Part shown: positions 1 to 8,827 of the stretch, in pieces
Layout: every line of letters begins with the position of its first letter
Numbering within the stretch: position 1 is the first letter of the stretch
Origin: Rhodohalobacter sp. 614A
GTDB lineage: Bacteria; Bacteroidota; Rhodothermia; Balneolales; Balneolaceae
Assembly (NCBI RefSeq): GCF_021462415.1
Contig: NZ_JAKEDS010000002.1
Coordinates: forward strand, 496,001 to 560,000
Length of the DNA stretch: 64,000 bases
Direction: 5' to 3'
Position numbers and translations under genes: made by a program
The notes under the pieces: generated by a model
Database searches by the model: none
Seen by the model: only the letters and a program-made list of their open reading frames with translations
Told to the model about the DNA's origin: nothing

Positions 1-59
1 TAAGTAAGGAAATAGCAAAAAAACCAAAAACCGGTGAACTAAAAAATTTGGCAAGTTAA
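1..59 (+). CDS. Possible 3' end of a gene cut by the window edge
   Basis: Reading in frame 3 from the left edge gives an open stretch of 18 codons ending at TAA (57-59), translating as SKEIAKKPKTGELKNLAS. The lysine-rich, proline-containing tail looks like the C-terminus of a real protein, and a terminator-like hairpin follows 70 bases later on the same strand. Nothing in the 18 residues identifies a family. It could equally be non-coding, because an open stretch this short is not significant on its own. Confidence 0.3.
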   Translation, partial: SKEIAKKPKTGELKNLAS

Positions 60-129
60 CGGCTAATCCAGCTTTTCATAAGCTGATTACCCGCAGTGGT
101 TCTGATATTGAAAAAAACTAGGTCGATAT

Positions 130-166
130 GTGATCGGTGGTTAACAAGCCGGTCACTCTTTTTCTT
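130..166 (+). terminator. Rho-independent terminator-like hairpin
   Basis: Arms GTGATCGG (130-137) and CCGGTCAC (149-156) pair over 8 positions with one G-T wobble and are followed by TCTTTTTCTT. The orientation fits termination of the plus-strand gene that appears to end at 59. Confidence 0.5.
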
Positions 167-191
167 GAAAATAATAGTTGAGCAAAAAGAC

Positions 192-221
192 AAAAATGTC
201 TCAGTGATATGAGGCATTTTT
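192..221. terminator. Bidirectional terminator-like hairpin downstream of rsgA
   Basis: Arms AAAAATGTCTCA (192-203) and TGAGGCATTTTT (210-221) pair over 12 positions with one wobble around a 6-base loop. The A-rich 5' arm and T-rich 3' arm give a U-tract in both directions. It can end rsgA (minus strand) and back up the hairpin at 130-166. Confidence 0.6.
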
Positions 222-262
222 CTATTTAAAGGATCTGATATTCAGGCAAGTGAATTTTTTTC

Positions 263-316
263 GGTCTGTGGGAGACCTCATTTTTAAACGTGGTTTATAC
301 TCGCCCCGTTTAAAAA
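263..316. other. Two further hairpins in the rsgA downstream region
   Basis: GGTCT (263-267) pairs with AGACC (273-277). TTTTTAAACG (281-290) pairs exactly with CGTTTAAAAA (307-316) around a 16-base loop. Neither has a clear U-tract, so they do not look like simple terminators. They may belong to the 3' UTR of rsgA or to a small RNA. No protein-coding signal is evident between 60 and 348. Confidence 0.35.
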
Positions 317-348
317 TTGAACTGAGAAGATTGATAGCACTTTATGAT

Positions 349-1263
349 TCAGGAGTCCGGCAGTGTTTCCAGAATACTGAGATAGGAATTGTACCTCTCG
401 GGATCGATTTTTCCTTCATCAAACGCTTCAATTACACCACAAGACGGCTCGTGATAGTGCGTACAATTATAATATTTACAACCCTGTCTAGGTTCAATCA
501 TCTCAGGAAAGTAAAGAGACAATTCACTTTTATCGATATTAACAATTCCAAACTCGCGAATGCCGGGAGTATCCACAATATAACCGCCGGTTGTTAGTGG
601 AACCAGTTTGGCAAATGTAGTGGTGTGTTTGCCTTTGTTAGAGTAAGCGGAAACGGCATTCACTTTTAAATCCAGTTGAGGATCTATAGCATTTAATAAG
701 CTGGTTTTCCCCACACCGGATGGACCAATAAAGACGGATACTTGTCCTTTCAACTCCTCTGAAAGCCTTTCTAATGAGTCTTCATCATCTTTTGAGGTGA
801 TAAGGAATTCATATCCCAAATCCCGGTATAAGTTTTTCAAATCCTCCAGGAATCTGTTGTCTTTATGATTGGCAAGATCGTTTTTATTTATAATAATTCC
901 GGCGGGAACTTCATACGCTTCACAGGTCACCAAAAAACGATCGATAAAACCGGGTTTTAACTTTGGCTGTTTGATACTTTGAACAACCCACGCTCTGTCG
1001 ACATTTGAAACGAGTATTTGTTCGCCCCGGCGGCCATGGGTAGCCTGCCTGGGAATGTAATTTTCTCTCTCCTTGATTTCCTTTATGGTGCCGGCACCGT
1101 CTTTTTCAATCTCAACATTTACAAGATCGCCAACAGCAATGGGATTGGTCACTTCGCCGGTATCGAGGCGGAATTTGCCAGGCAACCGGCAATCCACAGT
1201 TTTTCCGTTTAGAGAAACTTTATACCATTTGCCGGTAGACTGAATAACACGACCTTCCTTCAC
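349..1263 (-). CDS. rsgA: Small ribosomal subunit biogenesis GTPase RsgA
   Basis: A 304-residue circularly permuted GTPase that helps the late maturation of the 30S subunit in the cytoplasm. Visible in order: an N-terminal OB-fold-like region (about 1-75), the G4 motif NKND (about 126-129) placed before the P-loop GPSGVGKTSLL (about 180-190), the G3 motif DTPG (about 232-235), and a C-terminal zinc knuckle with C-x5-C-x-H and a later Cys (about 262-276). G4 preceding G1 is diagnostic of the YlqF/RsgA permutation. Length is normal for the family. It stands alone between a hairpin-rich downstream region and the PfpI-like gene upstream, whose terminator lies at 1327-1358. Confidence 0.95.
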   Translation of the reverse strand: MKEGRVIQSTGKWYKVSLNGKTVDCRLPGKFRLDTGEVTNPIAVGDLVNVEIEKDGAGTIKEIKERENYIPRQATHGRRGEQILVSNVDRAWVVQSIKQPKLKPGFIDRFLVTCEAYEVPAGIIINKNDLANHKDNRFLEDLKNLYRDLGYEFLITSKDDEDSLERLSEELKGQVSVFIGPSGVGKTSLLNAIDPQLDLKVNAVSAYSNKGKHTTTFAKLVPLTTGGYIVDTPGIREFGIVNIDKSELSLYFPEMIEPRQGCKYYNCTHYHEPSCGVIEAFDEGKIDPERYNSYLSILETLPDS

Positions 1264-1326
1264 ATTGCTTGTGTCAAGATTAATAAATTTTTAGCAGTGC
1301 AATTTAAAATATAAGCACAAAATAAA

Positions 1327-1358
1327 GAAGCCATCCTTTAAGGTTAAAGGATGGCTTC
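1327..1358 (-). terminator. Terminator of the PfpI-like gene
   Basis: A perfect 14-bp inverted repeat: GAAGCCATCCTTTA (1327-1340) and TAAAGGATGGCTTC (1345-1358) with a 4-base loop. Read on the minus strand it is followed by TTTATTTTG. It sits between the stop of the PfpI-like gene and the start of rsgA. Confidence 0.8.
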
Positions 1359-1381
1359 GTAATGATCGTAATCTTTAAAAA

Positions 1382-1951
1382 TTAATTGGGAGCGAGTTCT
1401 TCATGAACGCCTTCCCGAAACTCCTCAATCATTTTATCATTAAATGCAGGAATGTCATCAGGATTTCGGCTGGTGGTTAATCCCTGATCAACCACAACTT
1501 CTTCGTCCACCCAATTCACACCGGCATTAATCAGGTCGGTTTTAATAGATGGATAGGAAGTCATTTTCCGGCCATCCAGCTCTTTCGTTTCAATCAGGAT
1601 TTGTGGTCCATGACAAATAGCTGCTATGGGTTTGCCGGCATGTAAAAAACCGGTAACAAACTGAATAGCCTTTTTATTCATTCGTAACTGGTCGGGATTT
1701 AATACCCCACCAGGCAGCAAAAGATTATCAAAATCTTCAGCCTTCGCTTCGTCCAGATTTACATCAACTTCGTATTCATCGCCCCAGTTTGTATGATCCC
1801 ATGCTTTTATGGTTCCACTTTCGGGAGCGACAATAAAAGTCTCCGCACCAGCCTTTTCCAAAGCTTTTTTCGGTTCGGTCAGTTCTACTTCTTCAAATCC
1901 ATCGGTTGCTAAAATGGCAATTTTTTTACCTTTAAGTTCTTCAGTACTCAT
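1382..1951 (-). CDS. PfpI/DJ-1 superfamily protein (YhbO-type deglycase/protease-like)
   Basis: A 189-residue single-domain protein of the DJ-1/ThiJ/PfpI superfamily. The nucleophile elbow AICHGPQ is present, with the Cys followed directly by His as in PfpI/YhbO enzymes. The upstream acidic partner lies in the early motif ATDGFEEVEL. The family includes stress-induced proteins reported as glyoxalase-, deglycase- or protease-like, and which activity applies here cannot be told from sequence. No signal peptide, so cytoplasmic. It has its own terminator at 1327-1358 and is separated from lon by about 170 bases, so it is probably transcribed alone. Confidence 0.88.
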   Translation of the reverse strand: MSTEELKGKKIAILATDGFEEVELTEPKKALEKAGAETFIVAPESGTIKAWDHTNWGDEYEVDVNLDEAKAEDFDNLLLPGGVLNPDQLRMNKKAIQFVTGFLHAGKPIAAICHGPQILIETKELDGRKMTSYPSIKTDLINAGVNWVDEEVVVDQGLTTSRNPDDIPAFNDKMIEEFREGVHEELAPN

Positions 1952-2076
1952 GATTACGAATAGTTTTAGTTCTCATTTTATCTTGTATTTATTTAAAGAA
2001 AATGAAGGCTATTTTGTTCCATTTTTCTTCAGTCAAATCCTTTTGAATTCCTGGTTCAAAAATTCACTGAAAATAA

Positions 2077-2101
2077 AAAAGCCCCAGAATGTGGGGCTTT
2101 T
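2077..2101 (-). terminator. Terminator of lon
   Basis: AAAAGCCCCA (2077-2086) and TGGGGCTTTT (2092-2101) form a perfect 10-bp stem with a 5-base loop. On the minus strand it is followed by TTTTTTATTTT. It lies 23 bases after the lon stop codon. Confidence 0.85.
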
Positions 2102-2123
2102 AGTTGTGTGTGAAAGAAGTTTT

Positions 2124-4664
2124 TTACTCCATTACCAAGCTTTCAGCACTGGTATCTTTTGTCCTGCCGGACGCCCCATTGTGCGATTTATGTTCATCGG
2201 AAACTTTAAATCGCTTTTGAGGGTCGGTAACAGGTTTTTCTTCAAGTACAATGTCGAGAATGGGATCCATCCGTTCTATATATTGAACCTCAAGACCACC
2301 CAATACATCCGACTCAATTTCATCGACATCTTTCTCATTCTTCTTAGGCAACACTACTTTTTTAATGCCTGAACGTTTTGCGGCAAGCACTTTTTCTTTG
2401 ATACCTCCAACCGGCAGAACCAATCCACGAAGGGTGATTTCACCCGTCATAGCAAGAGAGCCTTTTACTTTTCTTTGAGTAAAGATGGATGAAACTGCTG
2501 AAAAAATACTGATTCCGGCGGATGGCCCATCTTTAGGAACGGCCCCTTGCGGCACGTGGATATGAAGATCCCAATATTTAAAAGCATCCTCGGGGATATT
2601 TAATTTATCGGCGTGAGCTTTTAAATATGAAATAGCAAGCATGGCAGATTCCTTCATTACATCGCCAAGCTGTCCAGTGATATGAAGTTTGCCACTGCCT
2701 TTGCTAACACTTGCCTCAATAAAGAGAATGTCACCTCCGTAAGGAGTCCATGCAAGTCCGGTGGATACACCAGGAACAGTGGTTCGCTCGGCCACTTCTG
2801 AGAAGAATTTCTGCTTGCCAAGTATTTCCTGGATGTCATTCACTCCAACACTTTTTTCGTCGATGTCATCACTGGCGATTTGTGCAGCCACATTTCTGCA
2901 TACGGCAGCTATTTGACGTTCCAGATTCCTTACACCGGATTCCCGTGTGTACTCATCAATAATTTTTTCGATAGCAGCTTTAGAAATTTTGATCTGTTTT
3001 TTAGACAAACCATTTTCTAGAATTTGTTTCGGAATGAGATACTTACGCGCAATTTCAACTTTCTCTTCCAAGGTGTATCCACTGATGTTGATAATCTCCA
3101 TTCTGTCACGAAGGGGCGCTGGAATAGTATCCAGTGAGTTCGCTGTTGCGATAAACATGACTTTGGAGAGATCGTATTCCAGTTCAAGATAATTATCTGT
3201 GAACGAGTCATTTTGTTCGGGATCAAGAACTTCAAGCAGGGCAGAGGTCGGATCACCCCGAAAATCAGATCCTACTTTATCAATCTCGTCCAGCATCATG
3301 ACCGGATTTCCTTTTCCGGCTTTTTTCATTGCACGGAGAATTCGTCCCGGAAGTGCGCCAATATAGGTTCTTCTGTGTCCACGAATTTCAGCTTCATCAT
3401 GAATACCACCGAGACTAAAGCGTTCAAACTGCCTGTTCATGGCTCTGGCAATAGACTTACCCAACGATGTTTTTCCAACGCCGGGAGGGCCATAGAAACA
3501 AAGGATTGGCGCCTTCATATCTTTTTTCAGCTTTAATACGGCCAGATATTCAATGATTCGTTTTTTAACTTTTTCGAGTCCGTAATGATCTTCATCAAGA
3601 ATTTTCCGGGCATGTTTGAGGTCCAGCTTATCATCGGAATATTCGCCCCACGGAAGATCCAGAATCCACTCTACATAGCTGTGAATAATTCCGTAATTCG
3701 GAGATGAATTTGGTGTCATTTCAAGCCGCTGAATTTCTTTTTCTGCGGCTTCTATAACTTCCTCTGGCACATCAACTTTACTTTCAAGACGTTCACGAAG
3801 TTTAGCAATATCTTGCTGTTCGCTATCTTCGCCAAGTGCTTCCTGTATTGCCTTCATCTGTTGGCGGAGATAGAAATCCCGCTGTTGATCGTCAATATCC
3901 GTTTTAACTTTCGAACGGATTTCTTCACTAAGATTTAAAACCTGAAGCTCTTTATTCAGGTGCTCCATTACCTTATCCAGCCGTTCTGAAAAGGTCTTGA
4001 TTTCAAGCAAATCCTGTTTCTCATCAAGAGATACCTGGAGGTTCGAAGAAATAAAGTTCAATAAAAAGGTAGGGCTGGAAATATTATTAATTGCGATAGA
4101 TGCCTCCGAAGGAATATTCGGAGATAAATTCACAATTTTAGAAGCCGTCTCTTTAATGGATCGCATGGATGCATCCCGCTCAATTCCTGAAACATCCATG
4201 TTTTGTTGAACGGGTTCTACATCGGCTTTAAAGAATGGATCGGTTTGCGTGAATTCCTCAATGTGGAAAACACTTTTTCCCTGGATGACAATACTCTTGC
4301 TGCCATCAGGCATTTTGATAAGTTTTAAAATTTGGGCTACAGTACCATATTGAAAGAGGTCTTGGGGATCCGGATCTTCAACAGACTCATCTTTCTGAGC
4401 TACTACACCAATGGTTTTGTCGTTTTCATAGGCTTCTTTAACAAGAGCAAGAGAACGGTCTCTTCCTACGGTGATTGGAACGACAACACCCGGAAATAAG
4501 ACGGTATTTTTAAGGGGAAGAATAGGCAAACTATCCGGAATTTCTGATTCCGTAAGTTTTCTTTCCTCTTCTTCGCTCATCAGAGGAATTGCTTGTTCAA
4601 AATCATCAAATCCTTCATTTTGATCTTCAAATGCCGTCTGAAATCTGTTTTTATGTTCAAACAT
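2124..4664 (-). CDS. lon: ATP-dependent Lon protease
   Basis: An 846-residue LonA-type protease that unfolds and degrades misfolded and regulatory cytoplasmic proteins. Domains in order: N-terminal substrate-binding LAN domain (about 45-245), a coiled helical segment (about 250-350), AAA+ ATPase with Walker A GPPGVGKTS (Lys398) and Walker B MMLDEIDK, and the C-terminal peptidase domain with catalytic Ser715 in PKDGPSAG and Lys758 in GGIKEK. Both dyad residues are at the expected 43-residue spacing, so it should be active. The N-terminus has about 20 extra acidic residues before the LAN domain. Transcribed alone, with a strong terminator at 2077-2101. No heat-shock element was identified upstream. 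Confidence 0.97.
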   Translation of the reverse strand: MFEHKNRFQTAFEDQNEGFDDFEQAIPLMSEEEERKLTESEIPDSLPILPLKNTVLFPGVVVPITVGRDRSLALVKEAYENDKTIGVVAQKDESVEDPDPQDLFQYGTVAQILKLIKMPDGSKSIVIQGKSVFHIEEFTQTDPFFKADVEPVQQNMDVSGIERDASMRSIKETASKIVNLSPNIPSEASIAINNISSPTFLLNFISSNLQVSLDEKQDLLEIKTFSERLDKVMEHLNKELQVLNLSEEIRSKVKTDIDDQQRDFYLRQQMKAIQEALGEDSEQQDIAKLRERLESKVDVPEEVIEAAEKEIQRLEMTPNSSPNYGIIHSYVEWILDLPWGEYSDDKLDLKHARKILDEDHYGLEKVKKRIIEYLAVLKLKKDMKAPILCFYGPPGVGKTSLGKSIARAMNRQFERFSLGGIHDEAEIRGHRRTYIGALPGRILRAMKKAGKGNPVMMLDEIDKVGSDFRGDPTSALLEVLDPEQNDSFTDNYLELEYDLSKVMFIATANSLDTIPAPLRDRMEIINISGYTLEEKVEIARKYLIPKQILENGLSKKQIKISKAAIEKIIDEYTRESGVRNLERQIAAVCRNVAAQIASDDIDEKSVGVNDIQEILGKQKFFSEVAERTTVPGVSTGLAWTPYGGDILFIEASVSKGSGKLHITGQLGDVMKESAMLAISYLKAHADKLNIPEDAFKYWDLHIHVPQGAVPKDGPSAGISIFSAVSSIFTQRKVKGSLAMTGEITLRGLVLPVGGIKEKVLAAKRSGIKKVVLPKKNEKDVDEIESDVLGGLEVQYIERMDPILDIVLEEKPVTDPQKRFKVSDEHKSHNGASGRTKDTSAESLVME

Positions 4665-4818
4665 GTAAAGGGGATAAATTTCAATGTTAAATTATTTTAC
4701 TCAGTAAATGGCAAATTGGAAGCCAAAAATCTCTTTGCTACCATAACGTCAGAAGTGGCATCAGGGTTCTGCCAAATTGTGAGTGCCGGATTATTTTCTG
4801 TCACTTGGACAGGTTCCT

Positions 4819-6357
4819 TTACTGGAAATAAAATTTCAGTCCCAATAAGGAAAAACCTAAAATCTCCTGTGTGGGTCCGATTTTACGGCTTTTCAGTAAT
4901 ACAGACATATTCACATCGAAATGATTTGTTTCAATACCCGTTCCAAAACTGTAATAACCACTCATTTCCGGGGCAAATCGCGTTCCACCCCGGATGGGAA
5001 TATAAGGTACAGGACGCAACTCCACACCAATGTAGCTTGCTAACCCTTTATGGTTGAATGGAGTATCGGACAGGGAATAGCTAAAGTCTCCTACTACTTT
5101 AACTGCCTGGTACTGAAATAGTGCTCCTGCCTGTATGCTGGTAGGGAGGAGGAGGTCGAACGGGTCTGCGTTATGCGAATCAGCGGTTAAGTTTGTGAAA
5201 TCATCAAATTGAGACAAAAACAGGTAATGTTCATTAGGTGCGCCCGTGAAAACGGTTTCTGATGGCGATTCCAATTCAGATGTAAAAGCCTCGGCCGTTT
5301 CAGAGGTATATTGATAAGGTGATTTATATTGATAAACAGCTCCAAGATCTGTTATTGAAAGGCTTAGCCGAAGCGACTTTTCTGTGGGTTCATTTTGTTG
5401 GCGTAATACAGAAAGGTCGTCACCAAATGTAATCAGATAAGTGACGCCGATATCAAGTCCTATTCCGATCCCTGCGGGTTTATAAAGATCATTGAATGAA
5501 TGTTCGGATTGTGATGGCAGGCTGCCATTATTAAAATAGTGTTCACCGTATCCGCTTAAAATTCCGGAAGTTTGCTGGGTATAGGCAGTCTTTTGATTCC
5601 AAAGTGATGATTCGGAATCCATCTCATACCAATTTGTGTAATCTGCTTCAAAAGTTGATCCGGCCAGTACAATTTTTGGGGCAATACCAATGATAAATTC
5701 CGAAAGTTGGGGAAGCAGTCCGTTTAAGTACGTAAACGATTCAGCATACCCAAAGGAGAACTCATGCAAAATGTGTGTTTTCTGGCTGAAGGACCGATCT
5801 ACAATCATACTGTTGTTTTTTTCTACAGGTATATTGGCAAACAGGCCTTTGCCGAGTTCGTACCTGCTGCCGAATCGTGTTCGAAGAGATAGGGCATAAC
5901 TTCGTTTTGGGCGTACCCATTTCAGGCCAAACCAATAAAAATCATACTCCGTTAAGAACTCTCTTTTTGTCTTGTTGAGACTGGAATAGTTTCGGTTGAG
6001 GAGTGATTCATAGTCATCACTTTCCAGTGTTTTAACGTCCGACTGAGCATCAAAAATCGTGAATTGATCGGTAAAATGATTGTACCGGTCCAAGCTGTTT
6101 GGAATCGGAAGAAGTGTATCGTAATAGAGCCCTCCCTGAAGTACCGAAATCTGAAATCGATAATTTTTTTCCTGGATGTAGAGATTTGCCGGATTAACAA
6201 AGAGTGCTTCAAACCCTGTTAAATAGGCCGTTCCACCTCCGCCGAGCGCCATACTTTCGGTAGTGAATGATATTTGTGCCTGCGAAGTTCTGGGAATCGC
6301 TAACGCAAAAATCATGCAGAGAGTTAGTAAAACGTACTTTTTTTCCAGGATCAGCAC
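4819..6357 (-). CDS. DUF5723-like outer-membrane beta-barrel protein
   Basis: A 512-residue exported protein. The first 27 residues form a signal peptide ending in TSQAQ. The mature start, with a glycine-rich stretch (SMALGGGGTAY) and the phrase FVNPANLYI, is typical of Bacteroidetes barrel proteins of the DUF5723/PorV-like kind, which resemble FadL-type barrels. Alternating hydrophobic strands run to the end, and the terminal strand carries the aromatic pair FYF. Function is unknown; I infer an outer-membrane protein. It starts 10 bases after the helicase gene on the same strand, so the two are probably co-transcribed although nothing suggests a shared function. No terminator was found in the 154 bases before lon. 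Confidence 0.7.
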   Translation of the reverse strand: MLILEKKYVLLTLCMIFALAIPRTSQAQISFTTESMALGGGGTAYLTGFEALFVNPANLYIQEKNYRFQISVLQGGLYYDTLLPIPNSLDRYNHFTDQFTIFDAQSDVKTLESDDYESLLNRNYSSLNKTKREFLTEYDFYWFGLKWVRPKRSYALSLRTRFGSRYELGKGLFANIPVEKNNSMIVDRSFSQKTHILHEFSFGYAESFTYLNGLLPQLSEFIIGIAPKIVLAGSTFEADYTNWYEMDSESSLWNQKTAYTQQTSGILSGYGEHYFNNGSLPSQSEHSFNDLYKPAGIGIGLDIGVTYLITFGDDLSVLRQQNEPTEKSLRLSLSITDLGAVYQYKSPYQYTSETAEAFTSELESPSETVFTGAPNEHYLFLSQFDDFTNLTADSHNADPFDLLLPTSIQAGALFQYQAVKVVGDFSYSLSDTPFNHKGLASYIGVELRPVPYIPIRGGTRFAPEMSGYYSFGTGIETNHFDVNMSVLLKSRKIGPTQEILGFSLLGLKFYFQ

Positions 6358-6367
6358 TTGAAAATCC

Positions 6368-8659
6368 CTAATGATTGAGGACTTGTAATTTGGCAGCGCG
6401 AAGCATCAGGGTTTTTTGTCCCCTGTTTTTGAAAAATACAACAACTCTTGAGTCTTTTCCTGTTCCGCTTCGGCGAATAATTTTGCCGGGGCCAAACGTT
6501 GGATGCATCACATGGGCACCGGCATGAAAAGGATCATCATCATACTCATATTGATAATCACTGGTTGATGATGAAGAGTTCTTTGATTGGAGCGGCTGTT
6601 TCCAGTCGTATTCAATTTTTTGGTCGGATGACGATGAATTATTTGGTGAAAAATCATCCCGGTTCTTTTGCTTAATGGTGGCACCGGACTCTGTTCTCAC
6701 AATCCCGGGATCTACCTCATCCAGAAATCGTGAGCGGGCCTGCCGTTGCTCTTCTCCAAAACGATATCTCATCTTGCTATGGCTGAAAAACAGATGCTTC
6801 TCAGCACGGGTTATTGCCACATAAAAGAGGCGGCGTTCTTCTTCAATATTGGCCTCTTCTCCTTCCCGAGCCCCCATTGGGAAAAGATTTTCTTCCAGGC
6901 CTACGATAAAAACGGCGGGAAATTCCAGCCCTTTGGAAGCGTGAACCGTCATCAAAGTTACGGCCGGTTTGTCTTCATCATATTTATCTGTATCCGTGAT
7001 CAAGCTAATCTCCTGGAGAAATGAAGCAAGATTTGGATTGCCATTATTCTGTTGATAGTAAGCGATGGCATTCTGAAGTTCGAGAACGTTATCCCGGCGG
7101 GACAGGGATTGCGCACTGTTTTCCTCAACCAAAGCCTTCATATAACCGCTTTGTTCCAGGATTTTTTTTGTCACTTCCAAAATAGAAGTGCCTGTCTCGA
7201 GCTCCCGGCGCAGGTTATTAATCATCTCCACAAACTCGCCAATTTTAACTTTTGCAGGTTTGTAAAGATCAGCTTCCTCCACATTTTGAATGATATTCCA
7301 GATTTTCCGCCGCTCATTTCTGGCTTTTTTCAAAATATCATTCAGCGTTTTGTTTCCGATTCCACGGCTCGGTTCATTGATAATTCGAAGTAATGCCTGT
7401 TCATCTTCGGGATTTACCAACAAGGTGAGATAAGACAAAACATCCTTGATTTCTTTTCGCTGATAGAATGAAAGTCCGCCCACCAACTGGTAAGCAATTC
7501 CTTTCCGGCGGAGCGATTCCTCAAAAATTCTGGATTGATAGTTTGTTCGGTAAAGGATCGCGAAATGATTGTTTTGATAGCCGTGGCGAAGCTTCAAATT
7601 GTTGATGTGATTGACCACCCGGTTTGCTTCATCCCGTTCATCAAAATTTTCGAGAAGAGTGATCGTATCGCCTTCTGCATTGTCCGTCCAAAGCGTTTTT
7701 TCGAGTTGCTTTTCATTTCGTTTGATGATCGAATCTGCGCACTGAAGGATGTATTTTGTAGAGCGGTAATTTTGTTCCAGCGGAACCTCAATCGCATCTT
7801 CATAATCACTTTTGAAGTTCAGAATATTCGTGATATCGGCCCCGCGAAACGAATAAATACTCTGGGCATCATCGCCCACCACACAAATATTTTCATACTT
7901 CTCAGCCAGCATTTTTGTGACTTTATACTGGGCGTGATTGGTATCCTGGTACTCGTCAATAAGAATATGTTTGAACCGATCCTGATATTTCTCCAGCACA
8001 TCCGGATGTTCCTGAAAAAGCTGAATCGGGCGGATCAGCAGATCGTCAAAATCCATGGCGTTCGTCTGCTCCAATCGAATATGATAGATCTCATAAATTC
8101 GGGCAGTAATGTCATCCAGTGTACTGTTTACAAATCGAGATTTATAAGTATCCGGCAGGATTAATTGATTTTTGGCATCGCTGATTTTACGGTGAATGGT
8201 TCTCGGTTTGATTTCCCTGGGATCATAATTCAGTTCTTTCATGATCAGTTTGATGGCATTCTCCGAATCACTGGTATCATAGATCGAAAAGTTGGCAGAG
8301 AACCCGATTTTTTCCGCCTCAAACCGAAGAATTTTTGAGAAAATAGAGTGGAAAGTTCCCATCCACAGACCTTTGGCCTTGTCACCGATCAGGTTCTGAA
8401 TTCGTTCCTGCATTTCCCGTGCGGCCTTGTTTGTAAACGTAAGGGCCAGAATCTGTTGAGGTAACGCGTGATGCTGTTGCAGAAGGTACGCTATGCGATA
8501 GGTGAGAACTCTTGTTTTCCCGCTGCCGGCACCGGCTACGATCAGAAGCGGCCCATGCGTATGCGATGCAGCTTGTCTTTGTTGTTCGTTTAATTCTTTA
8601 AGAAAATCCGGTGGTGATTTTCGCCCTGATGATTCCGGCTGTAGCGTAAATTTCTGCAT
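6368..8659 (-). CDS. pcrA: ATP-dependent DNA helicase, PcrA/UvrD family
   Basis: A 763-residue superfamily 1A 3'-5' helicase acting in DNA repair and replication restart. Motifs seen: Q motif LNEQQRQAA, Walker A GAGSGKTR (about 43-50), motif Ia TFTNKAA, motif II DEYQDTN, motif III GDDAQSIYSFRGA, motif IV EQNYRST, motif V TVHASKGLEF and motif VI YVAITRAEK. The C-terminus carries the PcrA/UvrD tail with HPTFGPGKI, the Tudor-like domain that in PcrA contacts RNA polymerase. A short serine/glutamine-rich linker precedes that tail. The DUF5723 gene follows after 10 bases. All helicase motifs are intact. Confidence 0.95.
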   Translation of the reverse strand: MQKFTLQPESSGRKSPPDFLKELNEQQRQAASHTHGPLLIVAGAGSGKTRVLTYRIAYLLQQHHALPQQILALTFTNKAAREMQERIQNLIGDKAKGLWMGTFHSIFSKILRFEAEKIGFSANFSIYDTSDSENAIKLIMKELNYDPREIKPRTIHRKISDAKNQLILPDTYKSRFVNSTLDDITARIYEIYHIRLEQTNAMDFDDLLIRPIQLFQEHPDVLEKYQDRFKHILIDEYQDTNHAQYKVTKMLAEKYENICVVGDDAQSIYSFRGADITNILNFKSDYEDAIEVPLEQNYRSTKYILQCADSIIKRNEKQLEKTLWTDNAEGDTITLLENFDERDEANRVVNHINNLKLRHGYQNNHFAILYRTNYQSRIFEESLRRKGIAYQLVGGLSFYQRKEIKDVLSYLTLLVNPEDEQALLRIINEPSRGIGNKTLNDILKKARNERRKIWNIIQNVEEADLYKPAKVKIGEFVEMINNLRRELETGTSILEVTKKILEQSGYMKALVEENSAQSLSRRDNVLELQNAIAYYQQNNGNPNLASFLQEISLITDTDKYDEDKPAVTLMTVHASKGLEFPAVFIVGLEENLFPMGAREGEEANIEEERRLFYVAITRAEKHLFFSHSKMRYRFGEEQRQARSRFLDEVDPGIVRTESGATIKQKNRDDFSPNNSSSSDQKIEYDWKQPLQSKNSSSSTSDYQYEYDDDPFHAGAHVMHPTFGPGKIIRRSGTGKDSRVVVFFKNRGQKTLMLRAAKLQVLNH

Positions 8660-8827
8660 GAAATATTTCTTGCTTCCTATTGACTTCTGAAGTGTGTAAA
8701 ACTACGAATAATTACGGAAGGGTTAAGGACAAATTTGGATGAAATCTTACTTCGGTCTGATGAAGATTAGTATCTCATGATAGTACCATTTTGCCGTATT
8801 AAGATTCCAAATCAGGATGAATGAAAC

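Noticed and set aside
250-597. Plus-strand 115-codon open frame
   Set aside because: Antisense to the C-terminal part of rsgA for most of its length, with no ribosome site and no family resemblance.
4690-4818. A protein-like minus-strand frame after the DUF5723 stop (ending ...SNLPFTE)
   Set aside because: Open for about 45 codons but with no ATG, GTG or TTG start outside the DUF5723 gene except an internal ATG leaving about 15 codons; the DUF5723 protein already ends normally on a beta strand.
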